Shown here one piece after another: positions 26,119 through 34,826 of a stretch of DNA of 59,994 nucleotides; positions within the stretch are counted from its first letter, which is position 1, and the number at the start of each line of letters is the position of its first letter. The stretch covers positions 1 through 59,994 of the forward strand of contig WFQT01000217.1 of assembly GCA_015486895.1 (NCBI GenBank), written 5' to 3'. The notes beneath the pieces are model-generated. The model had not been told where the DNA came from. It did no database searches and saw only the letters and a list, made by a program, of their open reading frames with translations. A program made the position numbers and the translations under genes. The stretch comes from Anaerolineae bacterium. Lineage in GTDB: Bacteria > Chloroflexota > Anaerolineae > JAADDB01.

Positions 26119-26694
26119 ATGACAGAAGTAGCATACTTGAGCGATGAAGAAGGAAAACTCTTGCTAACTGTTGCCCGGCGCGCCTTAGAGGTGAAGCTAA
26201 ATGAAGGGAAAGTGCCGGCACAGCACTTAGCTGATTTTCCGCCGAAACTGCAAGCAGAGGGTGCCAGTTTTATCACACTGACAGAGAGCGGACAGCTACG
26301 GGGATGCATCGGCTCACCTACAGCTTTCAGGCCTTTGGTGTTGGACGTGCAAGACAACGCGATTAAAGCTGCCCTCCAAGACCCCCGCTTTCCGCCCCTC
26401 TCCGCGGAGGAATTGCCCCATACAGCAATTGAAGTGTCGGTGCTGACACCACTGCAACCGCTACCATTCTCGGACGTTCCTGATCTACTGCAAAAACTGC
26501 GCCCACGTGTTGACGGCGTACTGCTCACTTGCGGCTGGAATCGTGGCCTCTTCCTACCGCAAGTATGGGAACAACTACCGGACCCGGCGCAGTTTTTGGC
26601 ACACCTATTCCTGAAAGCGGGGCTACCAGCGGATGCGTACCGTCACCGTGATTTCTCGGTGGAGATTTTCCAGGTCCAAGAGTTCCAGGAGTGA
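26119..26694 (+). CDS. amrA: AmmeMemoRadiSam system protein A (AMMECR1 family)
   Basis: 191 residues from ATG 26119 (GAGG upstream); a TTG at 26104 overlapping the amrB stop is possible but poorer. The AMMECR1 hallmark LRGCIGSPTAFRPLVLDVQDNAIKAAL is split here as LRGCIGS then FRPL; also SAEELPHTAIEVSVLTP, VDGVLLTCGWNRGLFLPQVWEQ and FLAHLFLKAGL. Third gene of the cassette. Confidence 0.92.
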   Translation: MTEVAYLSDEEGKLLLTVARRALEVKLNEGKVPAQHLADFPPKLQAEGASFITLTESGQLRGCIGSPTAFRPLVLDVQDNAIKAALQDPRFPPLSAEELPHTAIEVSVLTPLQPLPFSDVPDLLQKLRPRVDGVLLTCGWNRGLFLPQVWEQLPDPAQFLAHLFLKAGLPADAYRHRDFSVEIFQVQEFQE

Positions 26695-26721
26695 GCCGAG
26701 CGCACAAAACTGCTGTGCATC

Positions 26722-27090
26722 CTACCCCTCGGCATCATATGCGTGATGAAGACCGCCACCCGGCAGCTTTTTCAGCGCTGCCGCCAGCTCTGGGGTCATC
26801 TTAGCGCCAAAACGATATTGATACGGCCACATGCTCACTGCTGAGAAAATGCCAATGCGGTCATTATCTGCAAGAACGTGTCCCAGGTCGGGCTGGAGGC
26901 CGGACATGGCGCTCAGGGCACTGTTGATAAAAGTGGGACCCCGTTCTGCTGCCGGGATACACAGCCGTGAGAGGACATCCCTCATGGTGCTGCCTGGGGT
27001 CATTTCCATTTCCAGATGCGCATAAGCGCCGGCGTCGGTGTTCCCACTATAGCTTGCTATCTCTCCGTAGAGCCACACGTCTATCATCAT
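26722..27090 (-). CDS. MoaD/ThiS-like protein downstream of the oxidoreductase
   Basis: 122 residues from ATG 27090 (GAAGGGG upstream). The N-terminal ~80 residues have a ubiquitin-like MoaD/ThiS pattern (MIDVWLYGEIASYSG, TMRDVLSRLCIP, HVLADNDRIGIFSAVS). True sulfur carriers end in Gly-Gly; here a GGG occurs at LPGGG but is followed by nine more residues, LHHAYDAEG. Such proteins often accompany tungsten/molybdenum aldehyde oxidoreductases. It is separated from the oxidoreductase by a strong terminator, so it may have its own promoter. Confidence 0.65.
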   Translation of the reverse strand: MMIDVWLYGEIASYSGNTDAGAYAHLEMEMTPGSTMRDVLSRLCIPAAERGPTFINSALSAMSGLQPDLGHVLADNDRIGIFSAVSMWPYQYRFGAKMTPELAAALKKLPGGGLHHAYDAEG

Positions 27091-27169
27091 GATGACCCCT
27101 TCCTGCAGTAACAAGCCATCCTGCACGGGTTGCCTTGGAGGCCGCCGCCCTATGAATGGTCGTAGAGTG

Positions 27170-27205
27170 AAAAAAGGCCGGCGAGACGTCCCGCCGGCCC
27201 TTTTT
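27170..27205 (-). terminator. Intrinsic terminator after the aldehyde oxidoreductase
   Basis: GGCCGGCG (27176-27183) and CGCCGGCC (27192-27199) form an 8-bp G+C stem. On the minus strand it is followed by TTTTTT, and on the plus strand by CTTTTT, so it may work in both directions. Confidence 0.88.
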
Positions 27206-27234
27206 CAGGCGTGGAATGTCGTGTCAACAATCCA

Positions 27235-28995
27235 CTACATCTTTCCGTAGACAGAGTCCAGTTCTTCGTCCGGAATATCAAACGCCACGTTGTGGGGCGG
27301 CAACTTCTCATAGTACATAAATTCCGGCAAACGATCATCCGCCTTAGTGAAGCCAGCGCTTTCATTGAAGGCCCGCTCAATCTTCAAAATTTCAGTTCCA
27401 ATGCGGATCGCGTCATCCACCGTCCAGTTCGTGCCCAAGACACCGTTGCATTCCTCCATGACGCCTTCGAAGCCAGTGGGGATATCCAAAATGGCGAAGG
27501 CAATGAAAAGACAGTGGCCTGTGGAATCGATAAATGCCGTCGCCTCCTGGAATGTGCGGCTCAAATCAGCTTTCCCCTCCAACGACAGAGGATCGGACTG
27601 CCCGCCGGAAGCGAGGTTCTCCGGAGCAATGGTATACCCAGACGTATGGTCAGCCCCCATGGTACTGGTAGCGTAGGTCACGCCGATGCCCTTGATGGCC
27701 CTCGGTTCATAGGCAGGCATGTTCTGTCCTTTGACAGATGGCACGCGGATAACACCTAATGCTTTCCCAGCCAATGTGGCGCCGTTGCCCAACAGGCGGC
27801 CCAATGGTGTACCCTTGCCTACCTCTTTCATGAGCTCGATAGCTTTTTGCCCATCTCCGAACTCAGCCAACCCCGCTTCCATGGCTATGGCAATGGTACC
27901 ACCCATCTCAATAGTGTCCATGCCAAAGTCATTGGTCATCCGCGTCAGTTCACCGATAGTATCTAAGCTATCAATGCCACAGTTGGCACCGAAAGCCCAG
28001 GTGGTTTCATACTCAATGACGGAAACTAATTCCGAACCGTCTGGCTTAGGAATAATGTTGGAGCACTGGATGATGCAGCCGGGGTGGCAAGGATGACCCA
28101 TGCGCCCACCGCCGCGCTCTTTCACCAACTGCGCCATGGCTTCGCCAGAAATCTTGGCCGCGCCCTCAAAGCGACCCTCTCGGAAGTTGTGTGTTGGCAG
28201 ACCGCCAGCTTCATTGATTATGTTGACCAGGACTGCCGTACCCAAGGTGTTCAACCCGCCGCCCGGCTTGGTAATGGGATGATTGCGCAAAGCGTCTACA
28301 AGTTTCTTGCGCCCTTGCTCGAAGATGCCCTTATCCTGCAGAGGCACCGCCGGCGCGCCGGTTCGATCTGTCACGATGAACTTTACCCCTTTACTGCCCA
28401 AGACGGCACCAAGACCACCGCGGCCCGAATAGCGACTGGGCCGGCCATCTGTATCATTGAAGACCACACCAGAATTCAGGTAGCGGCGTTCCCCAGCGAT
28501 CCCTATGCCGGAAATGCTCACTTTATTCCCAAAGCGAGCGAAAATCTCTGGGAAAACCTCATATAAGCCCCGGTCCAGGTACTCGTCCGCAGGGAAGAAA
28601 GCGACTTTAGGTGCTTTAGCTTTCTCATCCCATTTGATATGGATAAGCCAATACTTGTCATCCTGCTGGTACCCCTCGATGATGATGGCTTTTATCCCCA
28701 TACGGGCCAAATCCTGCGGAAACTGGGAGCCGGCATTGGATTCTTTGATGGTGCCGGTTAAGGGAGACTTCGCACCAACGGATACACGGCCGGATGTGGA
28801 AGCCGCAGTACCAGTGACAATGCCTGGTGCAAAGACAATCTTGTTGTGCGGCCCCAACGGGTGCACAGTGGGTTTCACTTCATTGGAGACAATAGTAGAA
28901 GTGAGCCCGCGGCCTCCTAAGTCATGGTATGCCTTTGGTACATCTTCAAACTGAAAACTACGATCCATCATGTTAATACGCAAAATCTTTCTCAT
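27235..28995 (-). CDS. Aldehyde:ferredoxin oxidoreductase family (tungsten/molybdenum)
   Basis: 586 residues from ATG 28995 (AGGAGG upstream). The N-terminal domain has RILRINMMDRSF-type strand and GGRGLTSTIVSNEV; pterin-binding segments include FAPGIVTGT and SGRVSVGAKSPLTG. The [4Fe-4S] ligands are CHPGCIIQC and a distant Cys in IDSTGHC. It oxidises aldehydes to acids with ferredoxin, or the reverse; exact substrate not predictable. First Cys spacing is CxxxC, unlike the CxxC of Pyrococcus AOR. Confidence 0.92.
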   Translation of the reverse strand: MRKILRINMMDRSFQFEDVPKAYHDLGGRGLTSTIVSNEVKPTVHPLGPHNKIVFAPGIVTGTAASTSGRVSVGAKSPLTGTIKESNAGSQFPQDLARMGIKAIIIEGYQQDDKYWLIHIKWDEKAKAPKVAFFPADEYLDRGLYEVFPEIFARFGNKVSISGIGIAGERRYLNSGVVFNDTDGRPSRYSGRGGLGAVLGSKGVKFIVTDRTGAPAVPLQDKGIFEQGRKKLVDALRNHPITKPGGGLNTLGTAVLVNIINEAGGLPTHNFREGRFEGAAKISGEAMAQLVKERGGGRMGHPCHPGCIIQCSNIIPKPDGSELVSVIEYETTWAFGANCGIDSLDTIGELTRMTNDFGMDTIEMGGTIAIAMEAGLAEFGDGQKAIELMKEVGKGTPLGRLLGNGATLAGKALGVIRVPSVKGQNMPAYEPRAIKGIGVTYATSTMGADHTSGYTIAPENLASGGQSDPLSLEGKADLSRTFQEATAFIDSTGHCLFIAFAILDIPTGFEGVMEECNGVLGTNWTVDDAIRIGTEILKIERAFNESAGFTKADDRLPEFMYYEKLPPHNVAFDIPDEELDSVYGKM

Positions 28996-29210
28996 AGTAT
29001 CCTCCTCACCAAGGTTAAAGGCCACTACTCAGGAGAAACGCATACAACACTGATTTTCATTGATGCTCTTTGAACTATGCAATCCGCATATTACATAAAA
29101 TCAGAGTTCCATGCCCCTCAGCCTGAAGAGTGACATTCTCAAGTGAAAAAGCCCTTTCTTTTTCACCACTACACCCGAAGACACAAGAATGCCCCCAGCG
29201 CGAGCAGAAC

Positions 29211-29242
29211 AAAAAAGCGCTATGCGAATCTCGCATAACGCT
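29211..29242 (-). terminator. Strong minus-strand terminator with no gene directly upstream
   Basis: Minus strand AGCGTTATGCGA-GAT-TCGCATAGCGCT then TTTTT: a 12-bp stem with one G-U pair. The nearest minus-strand gene upstream ends ~900 bases away (30139) and the aldehyde oxidoreductase starts 216 bases downstream, so it may be a leader attenuator. Confidence 0.7.
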
Positions 29243-29394
29243 CTGCTCTCTTATAACTCGACACTTTGGCAATTGCTTTGTTTCTGCTTACCAAACTTGT
29301 TGGATATTCACCGGGCATCATACAACCCTTTCCATGCCACGGAGTTGCTCCATTACTACACCTCAAATCTGGACAATAGCATTTTCGGACACGA

Positions 29395-29580
29395 TTCAAA
29401 AGAGCTATTTTCCATCTCGACAAATTTACTGAGACATCGCGGCTGATTAGGCCACGAAATAACACGGATTTACACGGAAAATTTTTGTCTTTAGCCTTTT
29501 CTGTGCCTTTCCGTGTTACTCTGTGGCCTACTTTCCAGCCCTATTTGTCAGGATCGTTTCGATTCGAAATGAACCATGCC
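29395..29580 (+). repeat. Intergenic repeat family A, copy 2
   Basis: The longest copy. Inner inverted repeats CTCGACAAAT (29416-29425) and ATTTGTCAGG (29543-29552). The core is a large palindrome, from AGGCCACGAAATAACACGG on the left to CCGTGTTACTCTGTGGCCT on the right. It shares blocks along its whole length with copies 1 and 3. Confidence 0.85.
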
Positions 29581-30138
29581 CATCCTCGGCTTTAGCCCCA
29601 GATTTTCACTCAATTCTAGAGAAAAATCAAACCAAAAATCTATCTATCTGACAGTTTGTGCTCATCCCCCTGCGCCAGGCCTACTTTGGAAATAGCATCG
29701 CCGCAGAATCACAGTCGCGGCCAGAAACCCGCACCTGGAGACAACGTACCACATGCAATAACCGCATCTCAAACTATCATGCAGAATTCACGGTATTGCT
29801 CATTCTCCTTTCGTCAAAGTGTCAGATGGCCAGACCAAAATTTGGCGTAAATTATGTAATCGGTGGTCGTAATTGCCTTGTTGAACCACGAAATAGATTT
29901 CTGCCAGACTCTAATTTGAATTATATACCGGATTGTTCCTTATTGCAAATGCAAGTGCCAAGTGAGCTTTAGAAGCAAATCCAAGGTGCCTGAGGGGCTT
30001 CTAAAGGCCCCTCTATAAGGTTTTCAGATCCCATCAACCATGTTCGGAAAACGGGAGACATACTTTAAGAGGCTTCACGGATGCTCCTGAGCATTTTTGC
30101 AATTTAATTTACTTGGGACTCCCCCAAGTGTGCACCGT

Positions 30139-30414
30139 CTAACGACGAAAATGAGGCCAAAAGGCCGGTACCCGGTGAGCATACTTCTCATAGGTAGGAC
30201 CAAACCGTCCCCGAGCCTCTTTCTCTCCCACCCAGAAAGTTAAGCGGACAACATTAGCGATGCCCAAGGTAGCGCTGGCGAAGGTGAAGTCAAATAATTG
30301 GTTGACCAAACCAATACCCACTATAAGATCAGCATGAAGCCGACGATCTTCATTTCTCTTTGCCCCTTTTTTTCCAGCGCCGCAGAATAATAGCAGCCGC
30401 TTCCTTAATCGCAT
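30139..30414 (-). pseudogene. C-terminal remnant of an isoprenylcysteine/phospholipid methyltransferase-like protein
   Basis: The last ~65 codons (FTFASATLGIANVVRLTFW then GEKEARGRFGPTYEKYAHRV and PAFWPHF) resemble the C-terminal tail of ICMT/PEMT-type membrane methyltransferases (pattern E..L...FG..Y..Y...VPR..P). The N-terminal helices and SAM-binding HPxY region are missing, and the first part overlaps the neighbouring gene in another frame. Read as a truncated relic; a tiny functional protein is unlikely. Confidence 0.45.
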
Positions 30415-30676
30415 CTTTCTCCCGTTTCCCTTCTGCTAAACGGCGCAAATGCAGGGAAAAGTAACGGCCGTTAGGATCCAGTTGCAATATCTGATCACCT
30501 AACTTTCGCAGCGCCCCCCTCTCGTGATATTGAGATAGCATGATGCGCAGGCGGCTGCGCACTGCTCGCGGTACTTGCCAGCGATAAATCCAGCTCACTG
30601 CCCGTTCACTCCGCTGCAAAGCAGCTAACATTTGTCGTAAAAGGGCTTCATCGCTCAGATTAACTCGTTTGCCCAT
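30350..30676 (-). CDS. Hypothetical small basic protein
   Basis: 108 residues, ATG 30676 preceded by AAAGGAG. Mostly helical and highly basic (MGKRVNLSDEALLRQML ... VPRAVRSRLRIMLSQYHERG ... AIILRRWKKRGKEK). No cysteine motif, signal peptide or membrane helix. I do not recognise the family. The good SD site supports translation; its 3' end overlaps the methyltransferase relic. Confidence 0.55.
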   Translation of the reverse strand: MGKRVNLSDEALLRQMLAALQRSERAVSWIYRWQVPRAVRSRLRIMLSQYHERGALRKLGDQILQLDPNGRYFSLHLRRLAEGKREKDAIKEAAAIILRRWKKRGKEK

Positions 30677-30837
30677 GCTCTTAAACTCCTTTCGAAGGTA
30701 GTCATCATGTCGGTTCGGACACTACATTTGGGAATTAGAGTCACCGCTGGCGCTCGCGTGTGCGGCATGCGTCGCTCGTACCAAACGTGATGTCTATTTT
30801 CGGAATAGAAAGTTTGTAACTACCAAGGTATCCTCGT

Positions 30838-30990
30838 TCTCAGCACCAGATTTCACGGATTTTCATAGATAATTTAAAATCCGCGCAACCTGTGCAATAG
30901 GTGATTGAATCCAGAGCACAAAAGGGCTACTTTTCGAGGCGCCTTAGTAGTTACGAAAGTTTATAGAAATCCGTGTTATCCGTGAGCTGT
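30838..30990. repeat. Degenerate CACGGATT-type palindromic repeat
   Basis: Segments TTTCACGGATTTTCATAG (from about 30850) and AAATCCGTGTTATCCGTG (from about 30967) are inverted and of the same unit type as families A and D. They occupy the end of the ~300-bp gap between the hypothetical gene and mtaB and run past the mtaB stop codon (30976). The remainder of the gap has nothing recognised. Confidence 0.45.
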
Positions 30991-32373
30991 TTCCGGAGTA
31001 GTGCCCCGGGAAAGCGGCTGCTCAGCGATAGACAGGTATAGAGAATATTTCTGCCTCGCTGGGGGCAGAGCGGCATTGTCATCAGTTAGGGACAACAATG
31101 GTTCGGCGGTGATGACGTTGCCATCGCTTGTCAGAAGACGCGCGGGTAAGACCTGATTGTGCAAGTCAACATAGGCAGGGAGCAACGCTTGCACCCGCAG
31201 GTAGTTGTCAGTTAAGCCACGCCAGCAATACCAACCGGGAGCCTCACGGTGGCGCTCTTCCCAGAGAACAGGCCATGTTTCTCCCAAGAAACGCGTTAGA
31301 TGGGCAGTTTTGCTTGCCATCATTATTTGCTGAGCCGCTTTGAGCCGTTGCCTCTTCACCGGGCCGGGCACCTGCCCCGGCAGGATGCTGGCGGGGGTAC
31401 CTTCTCGCGGCGAGTAAGGGAAAATATGAATGTGGCCAAAAGCCATTTCCTCCACAAATGCTAAAGAGACGGCAAAGTCAGTCTCGGTCTCGCCGGGGAA
31501 ACCGACTATCAGGTCAGTGGTAACCGTCAGCCCAGGTATGACGGCCCGCGCCGCAGCCACTAACGCCGCAAAAGATTCTCGCGTCGTGTGGCGTCCCATG
31601 CGCCGTAATGTGCGATCACAGCCGCTTTGCAGTGGCATGTGCAGATGTGGTAATAGGCGCCCGCCGCTCAGACCCCACAAATCGAAGAAATGCTCCGGCA
31701 AGTCCCACGGCTCAATGGAACTCAGCCGCAAGCGGGGGATAACCGTCTCTGCCAACAACACCGTCACTAAGTCGTACAGGCCATAACCCAAATCGTGGCC
31801 ATACGCGCCTAAATGCACCCCGGTCAAAACGACTTCGCGATAACCTGCTGCCGCTAAGCTATTCACCTCGGCGATAACTTCGGCTAAGGGACGGCTCCGC
31901 TCTTCTCCACGGAGAAGTCGCACGATGCAGTATGTGCAGTGATTGTTACAGCCATCTTGCACTTTCACAAAAGCGCGAGTACGGTGGCTAGCCGGCTCTA
32001 TGGCGGTTGGCAGTACAACTGTCTGGGTCTGGTCGCCCCAACGCCGCAATACTTCTTCCACTAAGTGCTCTTTCTGCCGGTTATCTAAGACAAGTTCAAC
32101 GCCGGGGAAGGTAGCTAAAGCATCGCCGGCTAAAGTGGCATAGCAGCCAGTCACCACGATGCGGCATTGCGGGTTCAGGCGGTGCAATCGTCGCAGCCGC
32201 TGTCGTGATTTGCGCCCCGCTTCTCCGGTAACAGCACAACTGTTCAAAATGCAGGTATCCGCCTGCGCCGGCCGAGCGACTATCTGTTGCCCGGCCGCTA
32301 GAAAAGCGCGCCCCCAGGCAGTCGATTCAGCTTCGTTCAAACGGCAGCCTAAGGTATCTAAGTAAATGCGCAA
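30976..32373 (-). CDS. mtaB: tRNA t6A37 methylthiotransferase MtaB
   Basis: 465 residues of the MiaB-like radical SAM family. N-terminal UPF0004 domain with IYLDTLGCRLNEAES, NSCAVTGEAGRKSRQ and VVTGCYATL (three cluster Cys); radical SAM motif CNNHCTYC followed by IVRLLRGEERSRPL; VVLTGVHLGAYG; C-terminal TRAM-like domain. NEAE and CAVT features fit MtaB (converts t6A to ms2t6A) rather than MiaB or RimO. Confidence 0.92.
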   Translation of the reverse strand: MRIYLDTLGCRLNEAESTAWGRAFLAAGQQIVARPAQADTCILNSCAVTGEAGRKSRQRLRRLHRLNPQCRIVVTGCYATLAGDALATFPGVELVLDNRQKEHLVEEVLRRWGDQTQTVVLPTAIEPASHRTRAFVKVQDGCNNHCTYCIVRLLRGEERSRPLAEVIAEVNSLAAAGYREVVLTGVHLGAYGHDLGYGLYDLVTVLLAETVIPRLRLSSIEPWDLPEHFFDLWGLSGGRLLPHLHMPLQSGCDRTLRRMGRHTTRESFAALVAAARAVIPGLTVTTDLIVGFPGETETDFAVSLAFVEEMAFGHIHIFPYSPREGTPASILPGQVPGPVKRQRLKAAQQIMMASKTAHLTRFLGETWPVLWEERHREAPGWYCWRGLTDNYLRVQALLPAYVDLHNQVLPARLLTSDGNVITAEPLLSLTDDNAALPPARQKYSLYLSIAEQPLSRGTTPETAHG

Positions 32374-32469
32374 GTTACATCCCCCTACGAGCGTGTTAGC
32401 GGCCGGTTTGTGTGATCTTTTCGGTCAGCCAGAACCGGCCATCCGCCTAATCTGTGCCCAGCGTGGTGC

Positions 32470-32499
32470 AGTATAACTCAACCTTCGAGGGAATGGCAA
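32470..32499 (-). promoter_or_regulatory. mtaB promoter
   Basis: Minus-strand TTGCCA (32494-32499), 18 bp, TATACT (32470-32475); about 97 bases from the mtaB start to the -10. Confidence 0.55.
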
Positions 32500-32641
32500 G
32501 CAACTTTTGCCTTTCGCGTAAGGGGCAGCAAGATGGTATACAGGTACTTCATTGCCCGAATCTGCATATGTCGTGCCTGCACCTGCGGGTGCCGTAGCAA
32601 CCCATGAAGAAGAATTCTGACAAGCTCTTTTCGCATCCTGA

Positions 32642-32671
32642 TTGACACCAACATACAGACAATGTTATGAT
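32642..32671 (+). promoter_or_regulatory. glyA promoter
   Basis: TTGACA (32642-32647), 18 bp, TATGAT (32666-32671). This places the transcript start near 32678 and supports the ATG at 32720 over any earlier codon. Confidence 0.75.
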
Positions 32672-32719
32672 GACATCACGATCCAGCAAAATTCTGTCAG
32701 CGCACAAAGGAGGAAACTA

Positions 32720-34012
32720 ATGGGAGCGACAATCGGAATCTGGAAATCGTGGGCAGAAACAGATGATCCACGCCGCGCTCTCCAGGAACAAGATCCAGAG
32801 CTATTTGCTGCCATAGAAGGAGAACGGCGGCGACAGTGGGAAGGAATCGAGCTTATCGCCGCAGAAAATTACGTTAGCGCTGCCGTTTTGGCTGCTATGG
32901 GATCGGTGCTAACCAATAAATACGCCGAGGGCTACCCAGGAAGGCGTTATTACGGCGGTTGCCAGTGGGTAGATGTCAGTGAGCGGTTGGCTATCGAACG
33001 TGCCCAAGAACTATTCGGCGCCGAACATGCCAACGTTCAGGCGCATAGCGGCACCCAGGCCAATTTAGCCACTTATCTGGCATTGATGGATCCCGGCGAT
33101 ATCGCCTTAGCGATGAAGTTAGATCACGGCGGCCATTTGAGCCACGGCTTCCGGCTGAATGCTTCCGGCCAGCTCTACCATTTCTACCATTATGGAGTCC
33201 GCAAGGACACGGAACTAATTGACTATGATGAATTAGCTCGCTTGGCCCGCGAGCACCGGCCAAAAGTCATCGTCATCGGCACCTCTGCTTACCCACGCTG
33301 GTTTGATTACCCATTGCTACGGGATATAGCCGACGAAGTAGGCGCTTACTTAGTCATGGACATGGCGCATGTCGCCGGCCTCATTGCCGCTAAATTGCAT
33401 CCCGACCCAGTGCCATACTGTGATGTGGTCACCAGTACTACTCACAAGACCCTGCGGGGTCCTCGCGGGGGACTGATTCTCTGCAAAGCAGAGTTGGCCG
33501 AGAAAATTGACAAAGCCGTATTCCCCGGTACCCAAGGGGGGCCTTTAGAGCATGTTATCGCCGCTAAAGCTGTCTCATTCCACGAGGCACTGAAGCCAGG
33601 CTTCAAAGATTACGCTCAACACATTTTGGACAACAGTAAAGCATTAGGCAAAGCTGTCGCCGCCGAGGGAATGCGCCTGGTTTCTGGCGGCACCGACAAC
33701 CACCTGATCTTGGTCGATCTAACCCCTTTAGGGATTACCGGAAAAGTGGCGGAGAAAACATTAGACAGAGTCAATATCCATGCTAACAAAAACATGATTC
33801 CCTTTGACACAAAACCGCCATTAGTGGCATCCGGCATTCGCTTAGGCACACCAGCGGTGACAACGCGGGGCATGGGGCCACAGGAAATGGCTCAGATCGG
33901 CCACTGGATCGGCGAAGCGTTACGTCATCACAACGACAAGGCCTTCTTAGCCGCTTTGCGAGAAGAGATACGTTCTTTCGCCACCAGTTTCCCCGTACCA
34001 GAAGACTGCTGA
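32720..34012 (+). CDS. glyA: Serine hydroxymethyltransferase
   Basis: 430 residues from ATG 32720 with AAAGGAGG upstream. Typical SHMT segments: WEGIELIAAENYVS, NKYAEGYPGRRYYGGC, VQAHSGTQANLA, LVMDMAHVAGLIAA, the PLP lysine in STTHKTLRGPRGG, and the C-terminal VASGIRLGTPAVTTRGM. It interconverts serine and glycine with tetrahydrofolate in the cytoplasm. Followed by a DUF624 gene in the same direction and then a terminator. Confidence 0.96.
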   Translation: MGATIGIWKSWAETDDPRRALQEQDPELFAAIEGERRRQWEGIELIAAENYVSAAVLAAMGSVLTNKYAEGYPGRRYYGGCQWVDVSERLAIERAQELFGAEHANVQAHSGTQANLATYLALMDPGDIALAMKLDHGGHLSHGFRLNASGQLYHFYHYGVRKDTELIDYDELARLAREHRPKVIVIGTSAYPRWFDYPLLRDIADEVGAYLVMDMAHVAGLIAAKLHPDPVPYCDVVTSTTHKTLRGPRGGLILCKAELAEKIDKAVFPGTQGGPLEHVIAAKAVSFHEALKPGFKDYAQHILDNSKALGKAVAAEGMRLVSGGTDNHLILVDLTPLGITGKVAEKTLDRVNIHANKNMIPFDTKPPLVASGIRLGTPAVTTRGMGPQEMAQIGHWIGEALRHHNDKAFLAALREEIRSFATSFPVPEDC

Positions 34013-34082
34013 AAACAAAACACAGGCATTGGAAATTCCGCTCTTCCCGGCACTATTTTACCGCCGTGAAAAGGGAGCAAAA

Positions 34083-34721
34083 TTGCGAAAGAGCTTACTA
34101 TCATTCTATAGGGGAATGCACTTACTCTACGAGGATCTCTTTCTTTTCGTTGGGACTTCTGTGCTTTGGTGGGTAGGGATAATTTTGATCATTCCGGCTG
34201 CCCCGGCCACCGCTGCTTTAAACCAAATTGCTTACGAGCGCGTCCATGGCCGCCGCGCCGCCATCAGTGATTTCTGGCCGGCGCTCAAGTCTCACTTTGG
34301 GCACAGTTGGCTCATTGCCGCTTTGGACCTGGTAGGCTTCGCCATTATCGGCACAAACTTGCTTTTCTACGCTCAAAGCTCGGCACTGGCATTACACGCA
34401 GTGGCCATCTTCTGGATAGTAGTCTTGTCCTGGTGGTCAGTGGGGAATCTTTACCTGTTCCCTTTCCTCTTAGGACTCGAGAAGCCGCGACCGTGGTTGG
34501 TTTTCCGAAGCGCCATGTTGTTACCATTCGCCAAGCCAGGGCAAACTATCTCTTTAGCCCTGTTTGTCATCTCATTGACCATCATTAGTGTGCCTATTGT
34601 AATTTTACTCTTGCTAATCTGGCCTGCAGCCGTGGCTGTGCTCTCACATACCTTTTTCCGTGATATCATGGAAGAGCTTGTTCCCGGCCAAGGTAAAGAG
34701 GCTAACAAAACACTATCGTAG
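34083..34721 (+). CDS. DUF624 (YesL-like) membrane protein
   Basis: About 212 residues if started at TTG 34083, which has AAGGGAG upstream; a TTG at 34029 is an alternative. Four to six hydrophobic helices. The motif pattern GMHLLYEDLFLFVGTSVLWWVG, PAAPATAALNQIAYERVHGR and WLVFRSAMLLPFAKPGQTI fits DUF624, a family often near sugar ABC transporters and of unknown function. Ends 50 bases before a strong terminator. Confidence 0.7.
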   Translation: MRKSLLSFYRGMHLLYEDLFLFVGTSVLWWVGIILIIPAAPATAALNQIAYERVHGRRAAISDFWPALKSHFGHSWLIAALDLVGFAIIGTNLLFYAQSSALALHAVAIFWIVVLSWWSVGNLYLFPFLLGLEKPRPWLVFRSAMLLPFAKPGQTISLALFVISLTIISVPIVILLLLIWPAAVAVLSHTFFRDIMEELVPGQGKEANKTLS

Positions 34722-34768
34722 GCTGGTGCAAAGGAACTCCTGTCCCATTGCTAAACAATCCCTCATGC

Positions 34769-34800
34769 AAAAAAGCGCCTCATGTGAGGCGCTTTTATTT
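34769..34800 (+). terminator. Bidirectional intrinsic terminator
   Basis: AAAAGCGCCTC-ATGT-GAGGCGCTTTT (34771-34796), a perfect 11-bp stem counting the A/T pairs, with T-rich tails on both sides. It serves the glyA-DUF624 unit on the plus strand and the small SdrD_B gene on the minus strand. Confidence 0.93.
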
Positions 34801-34826
34801 TTCCATCTGGGTAGAGACCAATAGTA

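Larger units (their letters stand above)
28996..30138. other. 1.1-kb gene-free, repeat-bearing region
   Basis: No supported gene. It contains the terminator-like hairpin at 29211-29242, family A copy 2 at 29395-29580 and a hairpin GAGGGGC/GCCCCTC at 29992-30013. The rest shows no coding signature; with the truncated gene that follows it looks like decayed DNA. Confidence 0.55.
32374..32719. other. Divergent intergenic region between mtaB and glyA
   Basis: About 345 bp with the mtaB promoter on the minus strand and the glyA promoter at the other end. A fragment TCAGCCAGAACCGG (~32427) resembles the start of repeat family D. No riboswitch consensus was recognised. Confidence 0.45.
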
